Shown: positions 18,400-27,214 of the stretch, one piece after another
Numbering within the stretch: the first letter of the stretch is position 1
How the letters are laid out: each line of letters starts with the position of its first letter
NCBI GenBank assembly: GCA_963779095.1
Contig: CAVZWU010000016.1
Location: 310,001-374,000 of the forward strand
Source: Roseiarcus sp963779095
Lineage (GTDB): Bacteria; Pseudomonadota; Alphaproteobacteria; Rhizobiales; Beijerinckiaceae
Length of the DNA: 64,000 nt
Reading direction: 5' to 3'
Translations under genes and position numbers: made by a program
The notes under the pieces: generated by a model
The model's input: only the letters and a program-made list of their open reading frames with translations
Told to the model about the DNA's origin: nothing
Databases searched by the model: none

Positions 18400-18530
18400 T
18401 TTTTTTATTCCAATCGCTCGCAACTCATTGAAAAGTCTCAATTCTAAAAAATAAACGCTAGTAAATTGGAGTCAATTTACTAGCGTTTAGGTGCGTTTAC
18501 TGGCGTTTGCTCGCGCTTATTCGCGCGTTT
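18400..18530. repeat. AT-rich interspersed repeat with decamer array, right copy (inverted relative to the left copy)
   Basis: The copy begins with seven T bases immediately after the IS66 right end and contains CATTGAAAAGTCTCAATTC (18426-18444). It holds a perfect 17-base stem, TAAACGCTAGTAAATTG at 18452-18468 pairing with 18473-18489 around a four-base loop. Ten-base units of the TTTACTGGCG type run out to about 18530. It is the reverse complement of the 7670-7790 copy over at least 60 bases. It lies between the convergent transposase and HugZ genes, where the hairpin could serve as a bidirectional transcription barrier. Function is not established. Confidence 0.7.
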
Positions 18531-18551
18531 GGCCGCAGCGGATCGACGTGT

Positions 18552-19286
18552 TCAGAGCTTGGTCCGGCCGAGCAGCGCCTCGAGACGCGCGCGCCAGGCC
18601 CCCGGGTCGTGGCCTGGCGCGGCGAACTGGGCGCGGGCGGGTCGGCCGCCGGCGGCGAGATCGAGGCCCTCGGCGTCGAGCCCGATCGCCCGCCAGAGCG
18701 GACGCGCCGTCTTGTGGCTAGCGAGCCGCGCCAGCGCGGCTGGCCCTAGCGCGTTTGCTTCCGCGACGAGCCGCTCCTCGGCCTCGGTCAGCGCCGCTTC
18801 GCCCTCCCGCGAGATGAGCACCTCGGCCGCCGTGAGCGGGGCCGCGCGGCCAAACCCGCCGTTGAAATGCACGTCCTCGATCCGGAGCGTGAAGAGGGCG
18901 AAATCGGCGAAGCCGGCATAAAGGCCGGCCTTGGGGTTTCGCTTTAGATACCGGGTCTTGGCGTATGGCGCCGGGCATCGTTCGATCACTCCTCCAAGCG
19001 TGACGCGCGGATGGTTGAGCGGGTCGCCGCGGTCGTGGCGCACGGTCAAGAGCAGGGAGGCGCGCGGGTCGTGGGCAAGGTTCCTCATGTGACGCGAGAG
19101 CGTCGACATGAGGAAGAGGGGCGCGCCTGTGAAATCGCTGGCTACGCCGACGAGCGTGGCGAGCGGCGCGCCTCCGGTCGCGTCGAGGGTCGCCAGTGCG
19201 CCGGTGCGGGCGAGTCGCATCAGCCGCTTGGCGTCGGCGATCGCCTCGGCCTGGGCCTTGTTCGGGTCGACGGGGGCGTTCGCCAT
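18552..19286 (-). CDS. HugZ-family pyridoxamine 5'-phosphate oxidase-fold protein
   Basis: The protein of about 244 residues has an N-terminal split-barrel flavin/haem-binding domain with ALATLDATGGAPLATLVGVA, APLFLMSTLSRHMRNL and DPRASLLL. A C-terminal DUF2470-like domain contains EANALGPAALARLASHKT and LWRAIGLDAEGLDLA. This two-domain plan is typical of HugZ-type proteins, some of which degrade haem to release iron; others have unknown roles. ATG at 19286 is chosen because AAGG lies just upstream and the family starts near NAPVDPNKAQAEA. An upstream start would add 12 residues. It is divergent from the chvI gene. Confidence 0.8.
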   Translation of the reverse strand: MANAPVDPNKAQAEAIADAKRLMRLARTGALATLDATGGAPLATLVGVASDFTGAPLFLMSTLSRHMRNLAHDPRASLLLTVRHDRGDPLNHPRVTLGGVIERCPAPYAKTRYLKRNPKAGLYAGFADFALFTLRIEDVHFNGGFGRAAPLTAAEVLISREGEAALTEAEERLVAEANALGPAALARLASHKTARPLWRAIGLDAEGLDLAAGGRPARAQFAAPGHDPGAWRARLEALLGRTKL

Positions 19287-19555
19287 GACGGCCTTGACGC
19301 TTCGGGCGGATTGGAGTGACACAATCCCGGCGGGTTCGACCGGTCAAGAGGGCGCCCAGCCGCCACAGCTCCGATTGCCGATTGCTGGTCTTAGCCTGCA
19401 AGGTCATGGTAAGCTTGCACAATTCGCGAGCCGGTCCCATGTCTTATCGGCCGGAAGAGGAGGATCGCCCTCCTCGGAACACATTCAGTCGATCAATGGT
19501 TTCAGCTTTAAGCCACCCAGCCCAAGAGGCGACAGCAAGTCAAAACGGGAGCTTC

Positions 19556-20254
19556 ATGCCCACAATCGCGCTGGTCGACGACGACCGTAACATACTGACA
19601 TCCGTATCTTTATCGCTCGAGGCGGAAGGGTATCGGGTGCAGACCTACACCGATGGCGCGAGCGCGCTCGAGGGGTTAAAGGGAAATCCGCCCGATCTCG
19701 CTATTTTCGACATCAAAATGCCGCGCATGGACGGAATGGAGCTCTTGCGGCGCCTGCGGCAGAAATCGGATCTGCCGGTGATCTTCCTGACGTCCAAGGA
19801 CGAGGAGATCGACGAATTGTTCGGCCTCAAGATGGGCGCCGACGATTTCATCCGCAAGCCTTTCTCTCAGCGCCTTTTGGTCGAGCGGGTGAAGGCAATT
19901 CTTCGTCGCTCGAACCCCAAGGACGCGGCGACGCAGAAGGAGACCGAAGCGAAGATTCTAGAGCGCGGCCGGTTGAAGATGGATCCCGAGCGTCATACTT
20001 GCACTTGGGACAATACCGCGGTGACGCTGACGGTCACGGAGTTTCTCATTCTCCAGGCGCTGGCCACGCGGCCGGGTGTAGTCAAGAGCCGCAACGCACT
20101 GATGGATGCGGCTTATGACGATCAGGTCTATGTAGACGACCGCACCATAGACAGCCACATCAAGCGGTTGCGCAAGAAGTTCAAGGTGGTCGAGCCCGAT
20201 TTCGAGATGATCGAGACCCTCTACGGGGTCGGCTATCGATTCAAGGAAGGGTAG
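19556..20254 (+). CDS. chvI: ChvI-type response regulator
   Basis: This 232-residue OmpR-class regulator has a receiver domain with the acidic pocket VDDD at residues 7-10, the phosphoacceptor Asp52 in IFDIKMPRMDG, and LTSKDEE with the conserved Lys. A winged-helix DNA-binding domain follows, ending RTIDSHIKRLRKKFK and LYGVGYRFKEG. GGGAG precedes the ATG by five bases. The frame is open further upstream but without family similarity. In related bacteria ChvI is phosphorylated by ChvG and controls envelope, acid-stress and exopolysaccharide genes. The kinase gene follows after 17 bases. Confidence 0.93.
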   Translation: MPTIALVDDDRNILTSVSLSLEAEGYRVQTYTDGASALEGLKGNPPDLAIFDIKMPRMDGMELLRRLRQKSDLPVIFLTSKDEEIDELFGLKMGADDFIRKPFSQRLLVERVKAILRRSNPKDAATQKETEAKILERGRLKMDPERHTCTWDNTAVTLTVTEFLILQALATRPGVVKSRNALMDAAYDDQVYVDDRTIDSHIKRLRKKFKVVEPDFEMIETLYGVGYRFKEG

Positions 20255-20271
20255 GCGGCTCGGTCGGAGAC

Positions 20272-22125
20272 ATGAGCGCCGAAACGCAGCTTCACCGTCT
20301 TGCCGCTCAGCCAGCGCGTTGGAAACTTCGTTGGCTGCGCTTGCGCGCCCGTGTAGGCTGGCGATTTCTTACCGCGCGGTTCTCCTCGTCACTCACCCGC
20401 CGCATCGTCGTCCTCAATCTCGGCGGCCTCGTGGTGCTCGTGGTCGGCTTCCTGCTCCTCGATCAGTTTCGCGCCGACCTGATCCAGGCGCGCGTGCAGA
20501 GTCTCACCATCCAGGCCGACATCATCGCCGCCGCGATTTCGGCTTCGGCGACTGGGGACACCAATTCGATCACCATCGATCCGGACAAGCTCTTGCAACT
20601 GGCGCCGGGTGAAAGCGTGGGGCCGACGCCAAGCGATGAGGACGCGACGCAGTTCTCCATCAATCCCGCGCTTGTCGGGCCTTTCCTGCATCGGCTGGTG
20701 ACTCCGACGCGTACGCGCGCGCGTGTTTATGACAGCGACGGCCGGCTTTTGCTCAACTCGCGATCATATTCGGCCCGCGGCGCAGTCACCCGGTCGGACT
20801 TGCCAGATGCGTCGGAGAGGCGCGGATTTGCGGATCGAATCGTTGCCTATGTGCGAAGTTTCTTCGTGACCTCGACTGCGCCGCGGGCCGACGATCCCTG
20901 GGCGACCAATGGCCGGACCATGCCGGAGGTCGCCGGCGCGCTGCAGGGCAAGACGCAATCTCTGGTGCGCGTTAACCGCGAGGGCGAAACAGTCGTCTCC
21001 GTCGGTGTGCCGATTCAGCATATGATGGCGACCCGCGGCGCGCTGCTCCTGTCCACACAAGGAGGCGACATTGACCGTGTGATAACCTCCGCGCGCCTGG
21101 CGCAACTGCGTTTCTTTCTGGTGCTCGCCATTGTGATGCTTGTGTTGTCGCTTTCGCTCGCCAATACAATCGCCGAGCCTGTCCGGCGGCTCGCCGACGC
21201 GGCGGAACGCGTGCGGCGCGGTATCCGGGCGCGCCAACAAATTCCCGATTTCACTGCGCGATCCGACGAGATTGGCCACTTGTCCCGCGCGCTGCGCGAT
21301 ATGACGCAGGCGCTCTATAATCGTCTTGACGCGATCGAGAGTTTCGCGGCCGATGTCGCTCACGAACTCAAGAATCCGCTGACGTCGCTGCGCAGCGCGC
21401 TCGAAACGTTGCCACGAGTGAACGCCGATCACTCGCGCGATCGCCTTATCGCTGTCATGCAGCACGACGTGCGGCGGCTGGACCGGTTGATCAGCGACAT
21501 CTCCGATGCGTCCCGCCTTGATGCGGAGCTGGCGCGAGGCGAGGCGGGCCCTGTCGACGTAGCGGCCCTCCTGCATGCTGTCGTATCGATGGCGCAGGAT
21601 TCTCCGCGCCGTAACGGCGCGCGGGTCCAATTGTCCATCCCGACCAGGCGCGGCAGGAACGCGAGCGCGGACTATTTTGTCCTCGGGCACGATTCGCGTC
21701 TCGCACAGGTCGTCACCAACCTGATTGACAACGCTTGCTCCTTCTCCGACCCCGGCGGCCTCGTTTGTGTCGCGCTCGAGCGAACTTCCGCCCGGAGCGA
21801 GCCGGAACGAGACCAGCCATTCGATCGCGTTGTCATTACCGTCGACGATGAGGGACCCGGAATCCCGCCCCATGCGCTTGAGCGCATTTTCGAGCGATTT
21901 TATACGGACCGTCCGAGCCAGGGGTTCGGTCAGAATTCGGGCTTGGGACTGTCGATTTCGCGCCAGATTGTCGAGGCTCACGGGGGCCGTATTTGGGCGT
22001 GTAATCGGCCGGCCGAACTGTCCGGCGTCCCTGTCGCGATCGCCGACCGCGACAACCTCGACGAGGGGATTCGGCACGGCGCGGGCGCGCGCTTTGTCGT
22101 CGAACTGCCAGCGTTCGCGGCATGA
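20272..22125 (+). CDS. chvG: ChvG-type sensor histidine kinase
   Basis: The 617-residue inner-membrane kinase has helices near residues 45-63 and 280-297 flanking a periplasmic sensor domain. A HAMP domain (NTIAEPVRRLADAAERVRRG), the phosphoacceptor His364 in VAHELKNPLTSLRS, and an ATPase domain with N box NLIDNACSFS, DDEGPGIP and GLGLSISRQIVEAHGG follow. It phosphorylates ChvI; in rhizobia a periplasmic repressor, ExoR, can restrain it, but none is seen here. The stop overlaps the hprK start by four bases (ATGA), so translation is coupled. This is the standard alphaproteobacterial arrangement. Confidence 0.93.
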   Translation: MSAETQLHRLAAQPARWKLRWLRLRARVGWRFLTARFSSSLTRRIVVLNLGGLVVLVVGFLLLDQFRADLIQARVQSLTIQADIIAAAISASATGDTNSITIDPDKLLQLAPGESVGPTPSDEDATQFSINPALVGPFLHRLVTPTRTRARVYDSDGRLLLNSRSYSARGAVTRSDLPDASERRGFADRIVAYVRSFFVTSTAPRADDPWATNGRTMPEVAGALQGKTQSLVRVNREGETVVSVGVPIQHMMATRGALLLSTQGGDIDRVITSARLAQLRFFLVLAIVMLVLSLSLANTIAEPVRRLADAAERVRRGIRARQQIPDFTARSDEIGHLSRALRDMTQALYNRLDAIESFAADVAHELKNPLTSLRSALETLPRVNADHSRDRLIAVMQHDVRRLDRLISDISDASRLDAELARGEAGPVDVAALLHAVVSMAQDSPRRNGARVQLSIPTRRGRNASADYFVLGHDSRLAQVVTNLIDNACSFSDPGGLVCVALERTSARSEPERDQPFDRVVITVDDEGPGIPPHALERIFERFYTDRPSQGFGQNSGLGLSISRQIVEAHGGRIWACNRPAELSGVPVAIADRDNLDEGIRHGAGARFVVELPAFAA

Positions 22126-22676
22126 TTGCCGGCGCCTTGGCGGGGGACACGAGCCTCCACGCTACGGCGGTGATTCATGGCGAAACCGGCGTTTTGATCC
22201 TTGGACCATCGGGCTCAGGCAAAAGCGCCCTTGCGCTGGCGCTCATGGCCCGCGCGAGCGCGGCGGGCGCATTTGGCGCTCTGATTGGGGACGACCGCAT
22301 TTTTGTCCGCAAGTCCGACGGCCGCCTGATCGCTTGGGGGGCCGCCAATATGGCTGGGGTGATCGAGCGCCGGATGGCGGGTCTGATGGTGGTCCGACAC
22401 GAGCCGGCGGCGATCGTGCGGCTCGCCGTAGAACTCTGTGATCGTGGACGTCGATGGCCGAGAATGCCAGACCATGACGACGGCTTGATCATCGGCGGCG
22501 TCCGGCTGCCGCGTCTGGCGCTTGATTCGAGCCTGAGCGTTTGCGATCAGGCGCTCGCAGTCGAAGAGCGATTGGCTGTCTTGACGGCGGAGAGCCCGGC
22601 GCGATCAGGAATTTCGCTTGAACATTGCGCCGCAGTGCACAAAAATGGGCGCCCTGAGATTTCCCCGCCGGCCTGA
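22122..22676 (+). CDS. hprK: HPr kinase/phosphorylase, short alphaproteobacterial form
   Basis: The 184-residue protein has a P-loop GPSGSGKS at residues 28-35, LIGDDR, and a C-terminal region corresponding to the catalytic domain of HprK. The roughly 130-residue N-terminal domain of Firmicutes HprK is absent, as is normal in alphaproteobacteria. It phosphorylates the regulatory serine of HPr, encoded two genes downstream. It overlaps chvG by four bases. The arrangement ties carbon-status signalling by the incomplete phosphotransferase system to the ChvG/ChvI envelope response. Confidence 0.9.
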   Translation: MIAGALAGDTSLHATAVIHGETGVLILGPSGSGKSALALALMARASAAGAFGALIGDDRIFVRKSDGRLIAWGAANMAGVIERRMAGLMVVRHEPAAIVRLAVELCDRGRRWPRMPDHDDGLIIGGVRLPRLALDSSLSVCDQALAVEERLAVLTAESPARSGISLEHCAAVHKNGRPEISPPA

Positions 22677-22717
22677 CCGTCGCCGGGGAACTGAGCCGAT
22701 CGACTGGTGGATAATTG

Positions 22718-23119
22718 ATGATCGGAATGGTCCTTGTGACCCACGGCCAGCTCGCCACTGGTTTTCGGGCAGCGTTAGAGCATGTCGTCGGGCCCCAATC
22801 CCAGCTTGAGACGATCACGATCGGTCCTGAAGACGACATGGAGCAGCGGCGGTCGGATATTCTCACCGCCGCCACGCGCGTTCAGGATGGGGGCGGTGTC
22901 GTCATCCTCACCGACATGTTCGGTGGCACTCCATCCAATCTGGCGATTTCGGTGATGGACGGAGGACGCGTCGAAGTGATCTGCGGCGTCAATCTCCCGA
23001 TGTTGATCAAGCTTGCGACGATGCGCGAGAGCGCCGATCTCGACCATGCCGTGGTGGAGGCGCGCGATGCTGGCCGCAAATACATCACGATCGCGAGCAA
23101 GGTGCTGGAAGGGAAATGA
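22718..23119 (+). CDS. PTS EIIA component, mannose-type (regulatory)
   Basis: The 133-residue cytoplasmic protein matches the EIIA(Man) fold, with the phosphorylatable His9 in VLVTHGQLA, ILTDMFGGTPSN and EVICGVNLPML. No sugar-transporting EIIB or EIIC lies nearby, so it probably acts only as a phosphoryl-accepting regulator fed by HPr. ATG at 22718 is chosen; a TTG one codon earlier is possible. The Shine-Dalgarno region is weak (GGTGG). The neighbours hprK and ptsH complete the conserved block. Enzyme I would be encoded elsewhere. Confidence 0.9.
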   Translation: MIGMVLVTHGQLATGFRAALEHVVGPQSQLETITIGPEDDMEQRRSDILTAATRVQDGGGVVILTDMFGGTPSNLAISVMDGGRVEVICGVNLPMLIKLATMRESADLDHAVVEARDAGRKYITIASKVLEGK

Positions 23120-23124
23120 CGTAG

Positions 23125-23439
23125 GTGGGCTCGGAAGAAGAATGCCCGCCGCCTCCTTCGTTCACCGGGGCGTTGTCGCGCGAATTGCACATTGTCAACC
23201 GAAAGGGTTTGCACGCGCGCGCCACAGCCAAATTTGTGCAGTGCGTCGATCGCTTTGACGCGGAAGTCAAGGTCACGCGCTGCGGAGAAACTGTCGGGGG
23301 CGACTCGATTATGGGCATCCTGACGCTCGGCGCAGGCCCGGGATCAACGATCACTGTGTCGGCCTCTGGCGCCGAGGCTCGTGAGGCGCTGGACGCGCTT
23401 GCGGCCCTCGTCTCGGGCCGGTTCGGCGAAGACGAGTAA
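23125..23439 (+). CDS. ptsH: phosphocarrier protein HPr
   Basis: The 104-residue protein carries the HPr phosphorylation site His30 in NRKGLHARATAKF and the regulatory Ser61 in GGDSIMGILTLGAG, the site for HprK. An N-terminal extension of about 18 residues precedes the conserved fold, as in other alphaproteobacteria. The start is GTG five bases after the preceding stop. It passes phosphate between enzyme I or NPr-type kinases and EIIA proteins in the cytoplasm. It is the last gene of the chvI-chvG-hprK-EIIA-ptsH run and is convergent with lptB. Confidence 0.92.
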   Translation: MGSEEECPPPPSFTGALSRELHIVNRKGLHARATAKFVQCVDRFDAEVKVTRCGETVGGDSIMGILTLGAGPGSTITVSASGAEAREALDALAALVSGRFGEDE

Positions 23440-23442
23440 GGA

Positions 23443-24276
23443 CTACATCCGGAAGTCCTCGCCCAAATAGAGCCGCCGCACGTCCGGATGCGCGATGATG
23501 TCATCTGGCGGACCCTCGGTCAGAACCTGGCCGCTGTGAATGATGTAGGCCCGATCAATCAGCCCGAGGGTCTCTCGCACGTTATGATCGGTGATCAGGA
23601 CGCCGATGCCGCGCCCTTTGAGGTGGCGCACGAGATCCTGAATGTCGCCGACCGCAATTGGATCAATGCCGGCGAAAGGCTCGTCGAGCAGCATGAAAGA
23701 CGGCTTGCCAGCGAGGGCGCGGGCGATTTCGCACCGGCGCCGTTCCCCGCCCGACAACGAAATCGAAGGCGCGCTGCGCACGCGGGCGATATCGAATTCC
23801 TCGAGCAGCGATTCGAGCATCGCCTCTCTCGCCCGACGATTGGGTTCGTTGACCTCAAGCACCGCGCGGATGTTATTCTCAACGTTGAGTCCGCGGAAGA
23901 TCGAGGCTTCCTGCGGCAGATAGCCGACTCCGAGCCGCGCCCTTTGAAACATCGGCAGCCCGGTGACGTCATAGCCGTCCAGTTCGATTTCGCCCTTGTC
24001 GGGTTTGACGAGGCCGGTGATCATGTAGAAGACGGTAGTCTTGCCGGCCCCATTTGGCCCCAACAACCCCACTGCCTCGCCCCGCCGCACCGAAAGGCTC
24101 ACGTCCTGCACCACCATCCGGCCGCGATAGCCCTTGCCGAGGTGATGGACGGCGAGAACGCCCTGTCCGGCCGGCGTGGCCGCTGATTTAAGAGCCGCGC
24201 CGCTCTCCTCGCCGCGCAGCCATTTGCGCCAGCGAGGAGGCGCGATGATGCGCTCGCGCACAACGCCGCCGCTCAC
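23443..24276 (-). CDS. lptB: LPS export ABC transporter ATP-binding protein LptB
   Basis: The 277-residue ATPase powers lipopolysaccharide extraction from the inner membrane with LptF, LptG and LptC. Walker A GPNGAGKT is at residues 73-80, LSGGERRRCEIARAL is the signature, Walker B is FMLLDEPFAGIDP, and the H-loop is in LITDHNVRE. An N-terminal extension of about 38 residues is longer than the enterobacterial protein but common in this class. It follows lptA after about 60 bases, and only four bases separate its stop from the end of ptsH on the other strand. Confidence 0.93.
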   Translation of the reverse strand: MSGGVVRERIIAPPRWRKWLRGEESGAALKSAATPAGQGVLAVHHLGKGYRGRMVVQDVSLSVRRGEAVGLLGPNGAGKTTVFYMITGLVKPDKGEIELDGYDVTGLPMFQRARLGVGYLPQEASIFRGLNVENNIRAVLEVNEPNRRAREAMLESLLEEFDIARVRSAPSISLSGGERRRCEIARALAGKPSFMLLDEPFAGIDPIAVGDIQDLVRHLKGRGIGVLITDHNVRETLGLIDRAYIIHSGQVLTEGPPDDIIAHPDVRRLYLGEDFRM

Positions 24277-24336
24277 TGACCGCCGCTCGTTTCGATGGGC
24301 TTAGGCGGCACGCGAAAAGTCAGCAACCACCGGCTC

Positions 24337-24981
24337 CTATTTCGGCTTCGCCGCGTCCGCCTTCGTGGCCTCGGCGCCTGATTTGGCGTCGCCGTTCGAT
24401 TTCGGTACGAATTGCCCATGCACTCGCCCTGACTTGGCGCTGGTGTCGACGATGGCCAAGCCGTTCTTCAGGTCATAGGTGAGCTTGTCGCCCTTGGTGA
24501 CGTTCTGCCCGTCGCTGAGTGTGACGTGACCTATCAGCCACACTTTGTCCTCGGCCTTGTCATAGCTGCCGCGGTCGCCGGTGGCGACTTGGGTCTTGGA
24601 AACGACGGTCACGGGTCCCGTCGCGTCGAGGTGCTTGACGCCCGAGTCGGTGGCGGGGCCGGGCTGGCCATTTGTCGGTTGGGACGCTCCTTGCGTCGGG
24701 GCGCGATCCAGAAGGACGGTCATGACCGAGCAGGTCATTTTGGTGTCCCCCTGAACGACGACGACATTCCCGGAATAGACTGCCTTGCGCTCCTTGTCAT
24801 AGTAAACGAGCTTGTCGGCGTCGATCGAGATCGGCTCCTTTGAATTTGTCCCAGGGAAGATTGCGGCCGAGTCCCTGGAGCTGGATGGCTTTTCCGCTGC
24901 TGCAGCGTCCGCGCCGCTCGAACAAAGCAGCGCCGCTGCCAGGGCGGCGAGCCACCGAGGAAGCCGAGACGGCAACGTCAT
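24337..24981 (-). CDS. lptA: periplasmic LPS-transport protein LptA (OstA-like)
   Basis: The 214-residue protein has a signal peptide (basic start, then WLAALAAALLCSSGADA). The OstA-like domain holds PISIDADKLVYYDKERKAVY, GNVVVVQGDTKMTC and GHVTLSDGQNVTKGDKLTYDL. It forms part of the periplasmic bridge that carries lipopolysaccharide to the outer membrane. The C-terminus is Lys, Ala and Asp-rich low complexity. Its ATG overlaps the lptC stop by four bases, so the two are translationally coupled, and lptB follows. Confidence 0.9.
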   Translation of the reverse strand: MTLPSRLPRWLAALAAALLCSSGADAAAAEKPSSSRDSAAIFPGTNSKEPISIDADKLVYYDKERKAVYSGNVVVVQGDTKMTCSVMTVLLDRAPTQGASQPTNGQPGPATDSGVKHLDATGPVTVVSKTQVATGDRGSYDKAEDKVWLIGHVTLSDGQNVTKGDKLTYDLKNGLAIVDTSAKSGRVHGQFVPKSNGDAKSGAEATKADAAKPK

Positions 24982-25727
24982 GGATTGGTCCTTTTCACGT
25001 CAACCGCCGGCTGTTGGTTGGCCTGGGGAACGATGTTTGTCCTGACGTGACCTTCGAAAGTCAGTTCCTGACCGTGGTTGACCGCCGCAGCCCGATCGGC
25101 AAAGACGGTTGTGCCGTCGCCGGCTTGGACTTCGACAAGGTCGTCGCTTCCATAAACTCCGGACTTAAAATCGAACTTGGCGCTATGCAATAGCACGGTG
25201 AAGCGACCGTTCTTGATCCGTACATTCTTCGACAGCTCCATGCGCTCGCTCACGCTGTCGTAAACACCAGCATCCGCGCTCAAGTGGGTCGGCTCCCCGC
25301 CGGCCATGCCGATCTCACCGTCGACTTTCTGCAGCTCCACGACGGTCGGATGTTTGATGTCCTGCAGGGCCCGCTCCGCCGTTAACAGGTAGGGCTGCTT
25401 GTCGCTGCGGAATCCAGCAAGCTTCGGTCGATCCATGACGATCTTGGTTCCGTCCGCCGAAAGATTGGCGAAACCCAATGAGCCCAGTTTAGTTGCAAAA
25501 GGGTTGAAAAAGCCGACCACGAAGATCGCGGCGACGGCGCCCAGGCCGCCGATCAGAATCACAAGGCGCAACAGCCTCACGCGCGCCGAATGCCGCTTGG
25601 CTTTGGCGAAGGCTTGTTTGCGGTCGGGAGGCGGCGCAACACCGATGCGGCACCCGCCGAAGGGAGAAGCTAAAGGCTTCCCTTCAGAGACGTCCGCATG
25701 AATTGCGTCATTGTGAAACGCTGGCAT
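24978..25727 (-). CDS. lptC: LPS export protein LptC
   Basis: The 249-residue bitopic inner-membrane protein has a cytoplasmic N-terminal stretch of about 50 residues, one helix (LLRLVILIGGLGAVAAIFVV) and a periplasmic beta-jellyroll with YLLTAERALQD, LSADAGVYDSVSERMEL and VRTNIVPQANQQPAV. It hands lipopolysaccharide from LptB2FG to LptA. It is first in the lptC-lptA-lptB operon. The 249-base region upstream to the tRNA presumably holds the promoter, though I cannot place its hexamers with confidence. Confidence 0.9.
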   Translation of the reverse strand: MPAFHNDAIHADVSEGKPLASPFGGCRIGVAPPPDRKQAFAKAKRHSARVRLLRLVILIGGLGAVAAIFVVGFFNPFATKLGSLGFANLSADGTKIVMDRPKLAGFRSDKQPYLLTAERALQDIKHPTVVELQKVDGEIGMAGGEPTHLSADAGVYDSVSERMELSKNVRIKNGRFTVLLHSAKFDFKSGVYGSDDLVEVQAGDGTTVFADRAAAVNHGQELTFEGHVRTNIVPQANQQPAVDVKRTNP

Positions 25728-25976
25728 CGGTTCTCTATTTTGGCCGCGGACCGCAGCTACAACCCAAATTCCATGGCGAAGTTAGGGCTGGTAAATCGGG
25801 TTCGTTTCGCCAAATCAAGAAAACACAAATGTCGAGCAGTATTGTTGTCTCATAATAACCCAAATATAACCGTTTAATCCGCCGGCCGGGGCTCACGGGA
25901 TGGAGCGTGAATGAGGCGCCCGGTTCGCATTGCGTCGCGGCCGTTTTTGCGCTTTATCCCCATCGAGCGCCCCGTT

Positions 25977-26052
25977 GGGCCGGTAGCTCAATGGTTAGAG
26001 CCGGCCGCTCATAACGGTCTGGTTGCAGGTTCGAGTCCTGCCCGGCCCACCA
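25977..26052 (+). tRNA. tRNA with CAU anticodon, probably tRNA-Ile2 (lysidine type) or elongator tRNA-Met
   Basis: A full 76-base cloverleaf with encoded CCA folds: acceptor GGGCCGG with CCGGCCC, D stem GCTC with GAGC, anticodon stem GGCCG with CGGTC (one G-U pair), loop CTCATAA, and T stem GCAGG with CCTGC. Position 1 pairs with 72 and the anticodon stem lacks three G-C pairs, so it is not the initiator. C4-G69 and C5-G68 match determinants of the lysidine-modified isoleucine tRNA, which I favour. The neighbouring sugar ABC genes are unrelated. Confidence 0.88.
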
Positions 26053-26159
26053 ATTGATTCCAAAGTCTATTCGGACGCGGGTCGAGGGTCTTGATGAGGG
26101 CCGATCCGCTAGCTCCGAGTGGGCCGGCGACAACCAGCGCGATCGCGGTTCGAAAGACG

Positions 26160-27209
<1,050 letters not shown>

Positions 27210-27214
27210 GGACG

